Assembly: GCF_001113365.1 (NCBI RefSeq)
Contig: NZ_CKYA01000003.1
Coordinates: forward strand, 124,001 to 188,000
Source: Streptococcus pneumoniae
Lineage (GTDB): Bacteria; Bacillota; Bacilli; Lactobacillales; Streptococcaceae
DNA: 64,000 nt
Direction: 5' to 3'
In this document: positions 43,833 through 51,833 of the stretch, piece after piece
Numbering within the stretch: the stretch's first letter is position 1
Layout: every line of letters begins with the position of its first letter
The notes under the pieces: generated by a model
What the model was told of the DNA's origin: nothing
Databases searched by the model: none
The model's input: the letters and a program-made list of their open reading frames with translations, nothing else
Program-made: the position numbers and the translations under genes

Positions 43833-44603
43833 ATGAAAAAAAATGAGCGAATAAAATTTATCCTAGATACAGTAAACGTTAAAGGCTATGTCTCAATCCA
43901 AGAACTTGCTCAACATCTCAATGTATCAACTATGACAATCCGACGCTATTTAACTGAACTAGAAGAAAAAGATGAATTAATAAAGGTTCATGGCGGAGCA
44001 GAAAGTAAATTAGTTCGAAACGAAAAATCACAATTTGAAAAACAATCCTTATACATGAACGAGAAAAAAGAAATCGCAGATATCGCTTCTCACTTTATTA
44101 AACCTGGTGAAACTATCTTTATCGGTTCTGGAACAACATTAGAACAATTAGCATATAAAATCACTGAAGAAGATATACGAGTTGTTACTAACAGCTGGCC
44201 TGTTTTCGTCATACTAAATCAAAAAAATTTTAAGGAATTAGTATTAGTAGGCGGAACATATCGTGAACGAACAGGTGCATTTGTCGGAAAAACAGCATTT
44301 AATTGTTTAGAATCAATGAATTTTACTAAAGCTTTCATCAGCTGTAATGCTATATATGGTACAAACATCTCAACATTCACTGAAAGTGCCGGGGATATAC
44401 AAACCGCAGCCTTAAATAAAGCACAAGAAAAGTTTTTACTAGTAGATCATTCAAAGTTTAATAAAATCGATTTCTATCAATTTTACAATTTAGAAGATAT
44501 TAACTATTTGATTACTGACCACAATATAGAAGAAAAAACAATTGCGAAATACTCTCAATTTGTTAAAATTTTATCATCGAAAACAATAGATTCTCTTTTG
44601 TAA
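43833..44603 (+). CDS. DeoR-family transcriptional regulator of the sulfatase island
   Basis: 256 residues. N-terminal winged helix-turn-helix (VSIQELAQHLNVSTMTIRRY, about residues 21-40) and a C-terminal sugar-phosphate sensor domain with IFIGSGTTLEQLA and LVGGTYRERTGAFVG. DeoR regulators usually respond to a phosphorylated sugar, here plausibly the PTS product or its desulfated form. It is divergent from the PTS operon and 20 bp upstream of anSME. Confidence 0.93.
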   Translation: MKKNERIKFILDTVNVKGYVSIQELAQHLNVSTMTIRRYLTELEEKDELIKVHGGAESKLVRNEKSQFEKQSLYMNEKKEIADIASHFIKPGETIFIGSGTTLEQLAYKITEEDIRVVTNSWPVFVILNQKNFKELVLVGGTYRERTGAFVGKTAFNCLESMNFTKAFISCNAIYGTNISTFTESAGDIQTAALNKAQEKFLLVDHSKFNKIDFYQFYNLEDINYLITDHNIEEKTIAKYSQFVKILSSKTIDSLL

Positions 44604-44623
44604 ATCTAAAGTAGGAAATAGAC

Positions 44624-45739
44624 ATGAAAAAGATATCCGTACTAATCAAACCATCCTCATCTCTTTGTAATATTCGGTGTAAATATTGTTTTTATGCTGA
44701 TGTAACTTCATTACGAGAAGTTCGTTCCTATGGAAAAATGAAACCCGAGACTACTGAAAAAATGATTGAACATTTATTTATAGATTTAGCTGACGGAGAT
44801 GAGTTGTCCATAGGCTTCCAAGGAGGGGAGCCTACCTTAGCAGGATTATCTTATTTTAAGCATCTTATCACTTGCGTACAAAAACAGACAAAAAAAGTTT
44901 CTGTACATTATTCAATACAAACAAACGGAATTCTTATCAACAAAAAATGGTGTGAATTTCTCAAAGAGAATAACTTTTTAGTCGGTTTATCAATAGATGG
45001 AACACCAATTCTACATGATATGAGTCGACTTGACCCAAGAGGTAGAGGAACATTCCAAAAAGTAATACAGACAAAACGTCTTTTTGATGATTACTCAATC
45101 GATTATAATGTGCTTTGTGTTTTAACACAAGAATTAGCTCAACACGCAAAAGATATCTTTATTTTTTTAAAACAAGAAAATATCCACTATGTCCAATTTA
45201 TCCCTTGCTTAGATGAACTAAATCCAAGCGAAAAAAGTGCTTATGCACTTACTCCTCAGAAATTCTTTCAATTCTACCATGACATCTTACCTCTTTGGCT
45301 AACTGAATTAGCTAGCGGGCACTATATATCCATTAAATTATTTGATGATATTTTTAATTTAATTGTAAGAAAAGAAGTAAACGCTTGCGGGCTTGTCGGA
45401 AATTGCAGTATTCAATATGTCATAGAAGGAGACGGAAGTGTCTATCCTTGCGATTTTTTCGCTTTGGATGAATACAGAATGGGCTTCATCCAAGAAATGG
45501 GATTGAAAGAACTCCTTTCTAGCAAAATTGCTAAACAATTTTTATATTCTCGTCCACTATCGAAAATTCCTTCCAAATGTACATCCTGCCCTTTTCTAAA
45601 CATATGTCGTGGTGGATGTAAGCGAATGAAAAATTCAATGTACGTTGATGAAAAAAGTGATTTCTGTGGCTATCAATCCTTTTTAAATGAATTTATACCT
45701 AAAATAACTAACATAATGGATTTGATAAATAATTATTAA
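44624..45739 (+). CDS. Anaerobic sulfatase-maturating enzyme (anSME), radical SAM/SPASM
   Basis: 371 residues. The radical-SAM cluster motif CNIRCKYC (C15, C19, C22) and GGEPTLAG follow the N-terminus. The SPASM domain carries CGLVGNC, YPCDF and CTSCPFLNICRGGC for two auxiliary clusters. It turns a sulfatase Cys or Ser into formylglycine without oxygen. The DPRGRGTFQKVI region is also typical for the family. Encoded with the DeoR gene, divergent from its presumed client sulfatase (CMPAR motif). Confidence 0.94.
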   Translation: MKKISVLIKPSSSLCNIRCKYCFYADVTSLREVRSYGKMKPETTEKMIEHLFIDLADGDELSIGFQGGEPTLAGLSYFKHLITCVQKQTKKVSVHYSIQTNGILINKKWCEFLKENNFLVGLSIDGTPILHDMSRLDPRGRGTFQKVIQTKRLFDDYSIDYNVLCVLTQELAQHAKDIFIFLKQENIHYVQFIPCLDELNPSEKSAYALTPQKFFQFYHDILPLWLTELASGHYISIKLFDDIFNLIVRKEVNACGLVGNCSIQYVIEGDGSVYPCDFFALDEYRMGFIQEMGLKELLSSKIAKQFLYSRPLSKIPSKCTSCPFLNICRGGCKRMKNSMYVDEKSDFCGYQSFLNEFIPKITNIMDLINNY

Positions 45740-45747
45740 TCTATGCA

Positions 45748-45800
45748 AAAATGAGTGACTGAAATAATCTGTTCTCCAGAATATTTCAGTCACTCATTTT
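45748..45800. terminator. Bidirectional terminator between anSME and mutL
   Basis: Perfect 19-bp stem AAAATGAGTGACTGAAATA with its complement and a 15-base loop. A-run on one side and T-run on the other serve both convergent genes. It marks the right border of the island. Confidence 0.88.
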
Positions 45801-45876
45801 CATGCTAAATTAAAATCCAATTTTTGTATATCTAATAATCTCAGCAAATCTTCTATTATCTCACTTCAAACATCAT

Positions 45877-47826
45877 TTAATATTTCCCCAACTCACGGAG
45901 ACTGGTGTGATTTTCCTGAATACGTCGGAACATCTTTTCCATATCCGACTTGGTAAAATGCACCAAAACAGGCCTTCCGTGAGGACAGTTATAGGGATTG
46001 TCACATTGAGAAAGCTGATAGAGGAGTTGTCTAGCTGAATGATCATCAATACGATGATTGGCCTTGATAGATCGCTTGCAAGACATCATGATAGCCAGTT
46101 CTGCTCGGTATTTCTTGATAGAAACTTCCTTGGTCAAAAGGAGCATGTCGCACATCTCATAGATGCCTGATTCAATATCTTCTTCTGCCATCCAAATAGG
46201 ATGTTCACGCAGGATAAATTGATTTTCTCCGTACTCTGCTAGAAAGACGCCCACTTCCTCTAAGAGAGGCATTCTCTCCCTGAGACGAAGGGCATCATCT
46301 GCAGGAAATTCAAAGATGTAAGGTACTAGGAGTTGCTGCTGGCTCTGGTCAACATTCCCAATACTTTCACGGTACTCCTCGTACTTAACCCGTTCCTGAG
46401 CCGCATGCTGGTCTATGATGTAGAGTCCATCTCGCCCTTGGGCAAAGAGATAGGTTCCATGCATTTGCCCGAAAAATTCCAACTCTGGGAAGCTTGATGA
46501 TTCTTCTCGCTCCAGCTTGTCATAGGCCTTATCCAGACTGGCTAAATCTAGCTCTGGATGGTCTAGTTGGTCATAATTAGCAGGCTTTCTCTCTGCAAAA
46601 TGCAGTTTTGCCGGCTTAGTCAATTGATCCAAGGTTTCTTTGGCAAACAGAGTCAAATCCTGCCTTTCCTCAGTCAATTCCACCTGATAATCAGCCACCT
46701 CAGCTTGACTAGGTCTTGTAGGCTCAGTTTTCTCATAGTAGAGCGTATTTTCTTTGAGTGGGAGAATGGTCTGCTCCACCTTCTCACGATTGCGCACGGT
46801 CGATTTGGCAAGATTTTCCAAGGCATCAGGTATCAAAGTTTGCTCCTTGAGACTATTTGCAATAGCTTCTGAGACTAGCGTCATCAGTTCTTTTTCCTTG
46901 GAAATCCGCACCTCTTGCTTGGTTGGATGCACATTGACATCCGCTAGATAAGGGTCTATATGGATGTGAATGACAGCCAGTGGAAAACGCCCCACCATAA
47001 GCTTGCTGCCATAACCATCTAAAATAGCACGATTGAGCAGGAAGTTTTTGATATAACGGCCATTGATGAAGAGGCTGATATAGTTGCGATTGGCCCGAGT
47101 TAACTCAGGCAAGGACACAAAACCTGAAATTTCGAAATCTAGGTCAGAATTCTCAATTTCAATCATCTTCTTGGCACTCGCCAAACCGTAAATCCCTGCG
47201 ATAGCTTGGCGCAATTGACCTGTTCCCGCTGTTCGCGTCATTTCCTTGCCATCACTAATTAAACTGAAAGAAATCTCAGGATGGGCCAAACCCAGACGAT
47301 TGACAATATCAATGATATGAGACAGCTCCGCTTGCTGGCTCTTCATATACTTGAGGCGGGCAGGCGTGTTAAAAAAGAGATCCTCTACACAAACCTTGGT
47401 TCCCACAGGACTAGTCGCTGGGATGACTTCTTCAACTTCTCCCCCACGCGCGACTAGCTTAGTTCCGTGACTTGCACCATCCATAGCCGTCAACAGAGTC
47501 AGTACACTGACAGACGCGATAGAAGGCAGAGCTTCACCACGAAAACCAAGCGTCCGAATCCGAAAAAGATCTGCTTGATTTTTTATCTTACTGGTCGCAT
47601 GACGACGCAAGGCCAATTCCACCTCATCGTGGGCAATTCCATGACCATTATCTGTGATTTGAATCTTCTTGAGACCAGCTTCCTCAATCTCAATGATAAT
47701 CTGACTAGAACCCGCGTCAATGGCGTTTTCTACCAGCTCCTTAACAACGCTAGCTGGACGCTCGATAACCTCTCCTGCCGCGATCTGGTTTGCCAGCACC
47801 TCTGGCAATTCAATAATATGAGACAT
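45877..47826 (-). CDS. mutL: DNA mismatch repair protein MutL (HexB)
   Basis: 649 residues. GHKL ATPase domain with ELVENAIDAGSSQI, DNGHGI and TLGFRGEALPSIASVS (residues 40-105), transducer domain with FINGRYIKNF, a variable linker, and a C-terminal dimerisation domain with QHAAQERVKYEEYR. The N-terminal start MSHIIELPEVLANQIAAGEV is standard. An extended -10 (TGGTATAAT) lies at 47874-47879. In pneumococcus this is HexB, partner of HexA. Confidence 0.97.
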   Translation of the reverse strand: MSHIIELPEVLANQIAAGEVIERPASVVKELVENAIDAGSSQIIIEIEEAGLKKIQITDNGHGIAHDEVELALRRHATSKIKNQADLFRIRTLGFRGEALPSIASVSVLTLLTAMDGASHGTKLVARGGEVEEVIPATSPVGTKVCVEDLFFNTPARLKYMKSQQAELSHIIDIVNRLGLAHPEISFSLISDGKEMTRTAGTGQLRQAIAGIYGLASAKKMIEIENSDLDFEISGFVSLPELTRANRNYISLFINGRYIKNFLLNRAILDGYGSKLMVGRFPLAVIHIHIDPYLADVNVHPTKQEVRISKEKELMTLVSEAIANSLKEQTLIPDALENLAKSTVRNREKVEQTILPLKENTLYYEKTEPTRPSQAEVADYQVELTEERQDLTLFAKETLDQLTKPAKLHFAERKPANYDQLDHPELDLASLDKAYDKLEREESSSFPELEFFGQMHGTYLFAQGRDGLYIIDQHAAQERVKYEEYRESIGNVDQSQQQLLVPYIFEFPADDALRLRERMPLLEEVGVFLAEYGENQFILREHPIWMAEEDIESGIYEMCDMLLLTKEVSIKKYRAELAIMMSCKRSIKANHRIDDHSARQLLYQLSQCDNPYNCPHGRPVLVHFTKSDMEKMFRRIQENHTSLRELGKY

Positions 47827-48032
47827 CTTTCAGCCCCTTTCTGTATCTGTTTTCCTAGAAATTGATTAGTGCTATTATACCATATTTCAGATAGGACAGA
47901 AAAGCTAGCACCACATAGAAGCCAAATCCCTCCACATAGACAAAGTCCCTTGCCAGGTGTCGTAAAATAGTGTTTAATAAAGGTGTACAAGAAGTGATCA
48001 CAATTTTGTATAAAAAACAAGGAGAGAAATTT

Positions 48033-48473
48033 ATGAAAGTAGAACTACAGATTAGTGAAACTTACGAAGAGGAAAGACTGATTGTCCAAGCACCTCAAGA
48101 AACCGAAAAAGTCCAAAAAGTCATCGAGTTCGCAGAAAATCTGGACCGAACAGAAACAATTAAAGGGAAAATCGATAATCAGGTCTATCTCGTTGAGATT
48201 GGCAAGATTCAACGCTTCTATATCGAGAATCGGAAGGTTCTAGCAGAAACGGCGAGTCAGACCTACACCATTGACTTACGACTCTATCAGATCCTTGAAA
48301 TTCTGCCAAACAATTTTATCCAAATTTCCCAATCAGAAATCATCAATATCAACTCAATCTCTCATCTCAAGCTTACGCCCAACGGTCTGGTAGAAATCTT
48401 TCTAAAAAACGAAAGCTTCACCTATTCTTCACGCCGTTATCTAAAAACCATCAAGGAGAAATTAGAACTATGA
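48033..48473 (+). CDS. LytTR DNA-binding domain regulator
   Basis: 146 residues from MKVELQISETYEEERLIVQA, with AAGGAGAG just upstream. A longer frame adds 21 residues without a ribosome binding site. The C-terminal half (about 55-146) is a LytTR domain (NFIQISQSEIININSI, LKNESFTYSSRRYLK). No receiver domain, so it is a stand-alone LytTR regulator. Overlaps the DUF3021 gene by 4 bases. Such pairs act as a LytTR regulatory system in streptococci, where the membrane partner inhibits the regulator. Confidence 0.9.
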   Translation: MKVELQISETYEEERLIVQAPQETEKVQKVIEFAENLDRTETIKGKIDNQVYLVEIGKIQRFYIENRKVLAETASQTYTIDLRLYQILEILPNNFIQISQSEIININSISHLKLTPNGLVEIFLKNESFTYSSRRYLKTIKEKLEL

Positions 48474-48928
48474 AAAAACAAATCTTCCACGCCGCAGCTA
48501 CTGGTGTCCTCATCGGCCTCATCCTCTCTATCATCTTTTCACTCATTTATGCACCAAATACCTACGCACCACTAAATCCCTACTCTATCATCGGCCAAGT
48601 GATGGCTCAACATCAGGTTCACGGTGCCCTGGTCTTGCTCTACTGTACTCTTATCTGGGCAGCCATCGGTATTCTCTTCAACTTTGGTAAACGATTATTC
48701 AGCCGTGACTGGAGCATGCTTCGTGCCACTCTGACTCATTTCTTCCTTATGCTGGCTGGCTTTGTCCCACTAGCAACTCTGGCTGGTTGGTTCCCCTTCC
48801 ACTGGTTCTTCTATCTCCAGCTCATTATCGAGTTTGCGATTGTCTACCTCATCATTTGGGCTATTCTCTATAAAAGAGAGGCTAAAAAAGTGGATCACAT
48901 CAATCAACTCTTGGAGCATAGAAAATAG
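48470..48928 (+). CDS. DUF3021 membrane protein, partner of the LytTR regulator
   Basis: 152 residues with four membrane helices and a short charged C-terminus. DUF3021 proteins typically follow LytTR regulators (for example LrsS, HdrM or BrsM-type systems in S. mutans have similar membrane inhibitors). ATGA overlap with the regulator gene supports coupled translation. Confidence 0.85.
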   Translation: MKKQIFHAAATGVLIGLILSIIFSLIYAPNTYAPLNPYSIIGQVMAQHQVHGALVLLYCTLIWAAIGILFNFGKRLFSRDWSMLRATLTHFFLMLAGFVPLATLAGWFPFHWFFYLQLIIEFAIVYLIIWAILYKREAKKVDHINQLLEHRK

Positions 48929-48948
48929 GAACCTCATAATAAGCAAAT

Positions 48949-48973
48949 CCGAGAAAGAAACTTCTCGGTTTTT
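48949..48973 (+). terminator. Terminator after the LytTR-DUF3021 pair
   Basis: CCGAGA/TCTCGG stem with an 8-base loop followed by TTTTT. Confidence 0.85.
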
Positions 48974-49064
48974 CTTTATCCTGCTGCACCTTACTATCAT
49001 AGCAGTTATTTTCAGATCTTCTTTGTAAATTTTCTGTAATTTTCTATCTTTTTTCAAAATATTC

Positions 49065-49093
49065 TTGCATTTTCCCAAAGTTTTTTGTAGAAT
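49065..49093 (+). promoter_or_regulatory. Promoter of the Nramp-like gene
   Basis: TTGCAT, 17-base spacer, TAGAAT. The start would be about 45 bp before the ATG. Confidence 0.55.
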
Positions 49094-49143
49094 ATAGATT
49101 ACATATCCAGATTATTCTGAAAATTCAAAAAGGAGTATTTATC

Positions 49144-50406
49144 ATGTCGCAAGCTATTTCCTTAAATCAATCAACCTGGACAAGTAAACTAAAAGCAATG
49201 GGACCTGGAATCCTAATGGCAACTGCCGCTGTTGGAGGTTCCCACATTGTCTCCTCAACTCAAGCTGGCGGTTCTTACGGTTGGTCTCTACTTCTCTTGG
49301 TCATCTTAGCCAATGTCTTTAAATATCCATTTTTTCGTTTTGGTGCTGAATACACAGCTGATACTGGAAAGACTTTGGTTGAAGGTTATGCCGAAAAAGG
49401 AAAACTCTATCTCTGGATTTTCTTTATCCTCAATGTCTTTTCGGCTATGGTCAACACGGCTGGTGTTGCCATTCTGTGCTCAGCTATCATCGCCAGCGCC
49501 TTCCCAATGATTGGTCTTAGCATCACTCAGTGGTCCCTCATTCTCGTTGCAATCATTTGGGCTATGTTACTCTTTGGAGGCTACAAACTCTTAGATGGTA
49601 TGGTCAAATGGATTATGTCTGCTTTGACCATTGCGACTGTTCTTGCAGTTATCATTGCAGCGGTCAAGCATCCAGAATACAGTTCTGATTTTGTCGAGAA
49701 GACACCTTGGCAAATGGCAGCTCTGCCCTTCATCGTCTCCCTCCTAGGATGGATGCCGGCTCCTATTGAAATTTCAGCTATCAATTCACTTTGGTCAGCT
49801 GAAAAGAGAAAGACCGTCAACTTTAACACAGAAGACGCTCTGTTTGACTTTAACACTGGTTATATTGGAACAGCTATCCTAGCCGTCTTCTTTGTGGCAC
49901 TGGGAGCACTGATTCAGTATCCTACAGGGCAGGCGGTTGAAGCTGCTTCAGCCAAATACATCTCTCAATTCGTGGGCATGTATGCCTCTGTTCTTGGCGA
50001 ATGGTCCCGTTACTTGATTACCTTTATTGCCTTCCTCTGTATCTTTGGAACAGTTATCACTGTTATTGATGGCTATTCTCGCGTTAATCAGGAATCTCTC
50101 CGACTGCTAATCAGTCGAAAAGAGGACAATCGTAAATCTTTGAACATCTGGATGACCATCACTGCTATCATCGGTATCGTCATTATCAAGTTCTTCGCTG
50201 GTCAGGTTTCAACCATGCTCCGCTTTGCCATGATTGGTTCTTTCCTGACAACACCATTCTTCGCTCTTTTGAATTATGCCTTGGTAACGCGTGAAAACAA
50301 AAATCTTCCTTCTTGGCTCAAACACCTTGCCATTGCAGGATTGATTTTCCTCTTTGGTTTCGCCATCTTCTTTATCTACGCACTTGCAATCGGAAAAGCA
50401 GGTTAA
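49144..50406 (+). CDS. Nramp-family-like transporter lacking the usual metal motif
   Basis: 420 residues, 11 or so membrane helices with the Nramp fold signature at the N-terminus (LKAMGPGILMATAAVGGSHI). Canonical Nramp proteins have DPGN in helix 1 and MPH in helix 6. Here helix 1 reads AVGGSH and helix 6 reads GWMPAPIEIS, so the Asp/Asn/Met-x-His metal ligands are changed. It may carry a different cation (compare the Mg2+-type NRMT branch) or another solute. Single gene. Confidence 0.8.
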   Translation: MSQAISLNQSTWTSKLKAMGPGILMATAAVGGSHIVSSTQAGGSYGWSLLLLVILANVFKYPFFRFGAEYTADTGKTLVEGYAEKGKLYLWIFFILNVFSAMVNTAGVAILCSAIIASAFPMIGLSITQWSLILVAIIWAMLLFGGYKLLDGMVKWIMSALTIATVLAVIIAAVKHPEYSSDFVEKTPWQMAALPFIVSLLGWMPAPIEISAINSLWSAEKRKTVNFNTEDALFDFNTGYIGTAILAVFFVALGALIQYPTGQAVEAASAKYISQFVGMYASVLGEWSRYLITFIAFLCIFGTVITVIDGYSRVNQESLRLLISRKEDNRKSLNIWMTITAIIGIVIIKFFAGQVSTMLRFAMIGSFLTTPFFALLNYALVTRENKNLPSWLKHLAIAGLIFLFGFAIFFIYALAIGKAG

Positions 50407-50429
50407 CTGACAAGCGCGAGATGAAGATA

Positions 50430-50534
50430 ATACTCTTCGCAAATCAAATTCAAACCACGTCAACGTCGCCTTGCCGTACTCAAGTACAGCCTGCGGCTAG
50501 TTTCCTAGTTTGCTCTTTGATTTTCATTGAGTAT
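50430..50534 (+). repeat. BOX element (boxA-boxC, no boxB)
   Basis: 105 bp, starting 23 bp after the stop of the Nramp-like gene and nearly identical to 21066-21170 and 34694-34798, in the opposite orientation relative to those. Confidence 0.92.
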
Positions 50535-50577
50535 AAGGTTTCATTTCAAGAGAAAATTCAGCAAATATTTCTATCAT

Positions 50578-50624
50578 AAAAAGCATAAGAACAAGGTTTT
50601 GAAGACCTGAACTTATGCTTTTTT
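50578..50624. terminator. Hairpin terminator between the Nramp-like gene and nrdI
   Basis: AAAAAGCATAAG/CTTATGCTTTTTT outer stem with an inner AGGT/ACCT hairpin. T-run on the plus strand and a matching A-run, so it can act in both directions. Confidence 0.75.
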
Positions 50625-50691
50625 GCGTTCTCAAAGACTGTTTATACTCAAAAAAACAGTTGAAAAATCCCAAGCGCCTCTTATATTGACT

Positions 50692-51162
50692 TTAATTCTC
50701 CTTTTCCAACTCATACAAATCTGCGATAATGGCTGCCACACGTTTGATATCTTCCAGCATACCTCGCATTTCAAAATCAGCCAATACAGGGAAGCCAAAA
50801 CGTTGACTGTATTGCTTGGCTGTCAGGCAGTATTGGTTATTAAAGTTACGATTTCCTGAACCAACTACGCCAAAACACTTACTAGCATTGTCACCATAGG
50901 CGATAAATTCCCCTACTGGTGTTGTCAAAATCTCAACATCTCCGTTATCCACGCCATTCCCACCTTCGAGATAGGTCGGCAAAAAAGCGACATAGGGATG
51001 GTCCATTTCATAGAAATCGTGACCTTCCTTGACCAAATCCTTGATATGAATCTTTTGAACCTCAATCCCTTTGTACTGGGACAAGAGATAGTCTTTCAAG
51101 CGCGTCACAAAACTTTCAGTGTTGCCACTCAAACTAATATAAACTAAAGAAATTGTCTTCAT
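50692..51162 (-). CDS. nrdI: Flavodoxin-like protein NrdI
   Basis: 156 residues from MKTISLVYISLSGNTESFVT. FMN-binding phosphate loop is SLSGNTES. YIS, LPTYLEGGNG and VVGSGNRNFNNQYC fit NrdI, which supplies the oxidant for the manganese cofactor of class Ib ribonucleotide reductase. The start has GGAGG 5 bases upstream, and a longer frame running back into the terminator was rejected. nrdE/nrdF are not nearby. Confidence 0.92.
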   Translation of the reverse strand: MKTISLVYISLSGNTESFVTRLKDYLLSQYKGIEVQKIHIKDLVKEGHDFYEMDHPYVAFLPTYLEGGNGVDNGDVEILTTPVGEFIAYGDNASKCFGVVGSGNRNFNNQYCLTAKQYSQRFGFPVLADFEMRGMLEDIKRVAAIIADLYELEKEN

Positions 51163-51191
51163 ATGTACCTCCATGATTTTATTTTTAATCG

Positions 51192-51231
51192 AAAAAGAAC
51201 TACCAAGATTGTATCTTGATAGTTCTTTTTT
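51192..51231 (-). terminator. Terminator of the 177-residue membrane-protein gene, with the nrdI promoter embedded
   Basis: 18-bp stem AAAAAGAACTATCAAGAT with its complement (one G-U pair) and a 3-base loop, then TTTTT on the minus strand. On the same strand TTGACA (51231-51236), 17-base spacer and TACAAT (51208-51213) form a near-consensus promoter, whose start would lie in the 3' arm. Confidence 0.8.
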
Positions 51232-51236
51232 GTCAA
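51208..51236 (-). promoter_or_regulatory. nrdI promoter
   Basis: Minus strand TTGACA, 17 bases, TACAAT, start near 51201, leader of about 40 bases. Almost all of it overlaps the terminator stem of the upstream gene. Confidence 0.7.
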
Positions 51237-51239
51237 TAC

Positions 51240-51773
51240 TTAAGCAACTTCTTCTGTTTCCGCTTCTTCTGCCAAGGCTTTTTGCTGACGCCATATCTTG
51301 TAGAAGACAAGGGCTAGGAAGAGAACATTGATGACAATAGAGAGAATGCTAACGGCTTGTGAAATAACACTTATCCCTAAACGCATGGTCTCATCGTGAA
51401 CTAACTGCACAGCGTCCTGTAAACTAACATAGCCATAAATCGAACCAATAATGGCTAGCAAAACATAGCCGACATAAGTATAGTTTGCATATTGCAAATT
51501 CTTACGAACAAGGAAGACAATCGCTACTACAACTAAAATAGCAGATAGCACAATCAAGGCCATATTAAAAATAGAATGAGTTGATTCTGCTACTCTATAG
51601 CTGTAATTGATGTTGTCTTCTAATTGCTGAGCACTGACCCCTGCAACCTGTTTCTGAGCGGCACGAAGGGCTTCTTTGCTAGGTAAGGGACTCAACATTC
51701 CAAACAGAGACATTGCTGAAATAAGGGCAGACAAGATTAACAAGACCCATAGATAAATCGGTTTCTTTTTCAT
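51240..51773 (-). CDS. Conserved membrane protein, four helices
   Basis: 177 residues: N-terminal membrane helix (LWVLLILSALISAMSLFGML), an extracytoplasmic loop of about 40 residues, and three more helices, with an acidic C-terminus (EEAETEEVA). No domain recognised. Conserved at this position in pneumococci between the TCS07 response regulator and nrdI. Function unknown. Confidence 0.85.
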   Translation of the reverse strand: MKKKPIYLWVLLILSALISAMSLFGMLSPLPSKEALRAAQKQVAGVSAQQLEDNINYSYRVAESTHSIFNMALIVLSAILVVVAIVFLVRKNLQYANYTYVGYVLLAIIGSIYGYVSLQDAVQLVHDETMRLGISVISQAVSILSIVINVLFLALVFYKIWRQQKALAEEAETEEVA

Positions 51774-51833
51774 GATAGAACCTCCTGATAATATTATTTA
51801 TATTATAGCACTTTTTGTAAAGGAATACAAATC

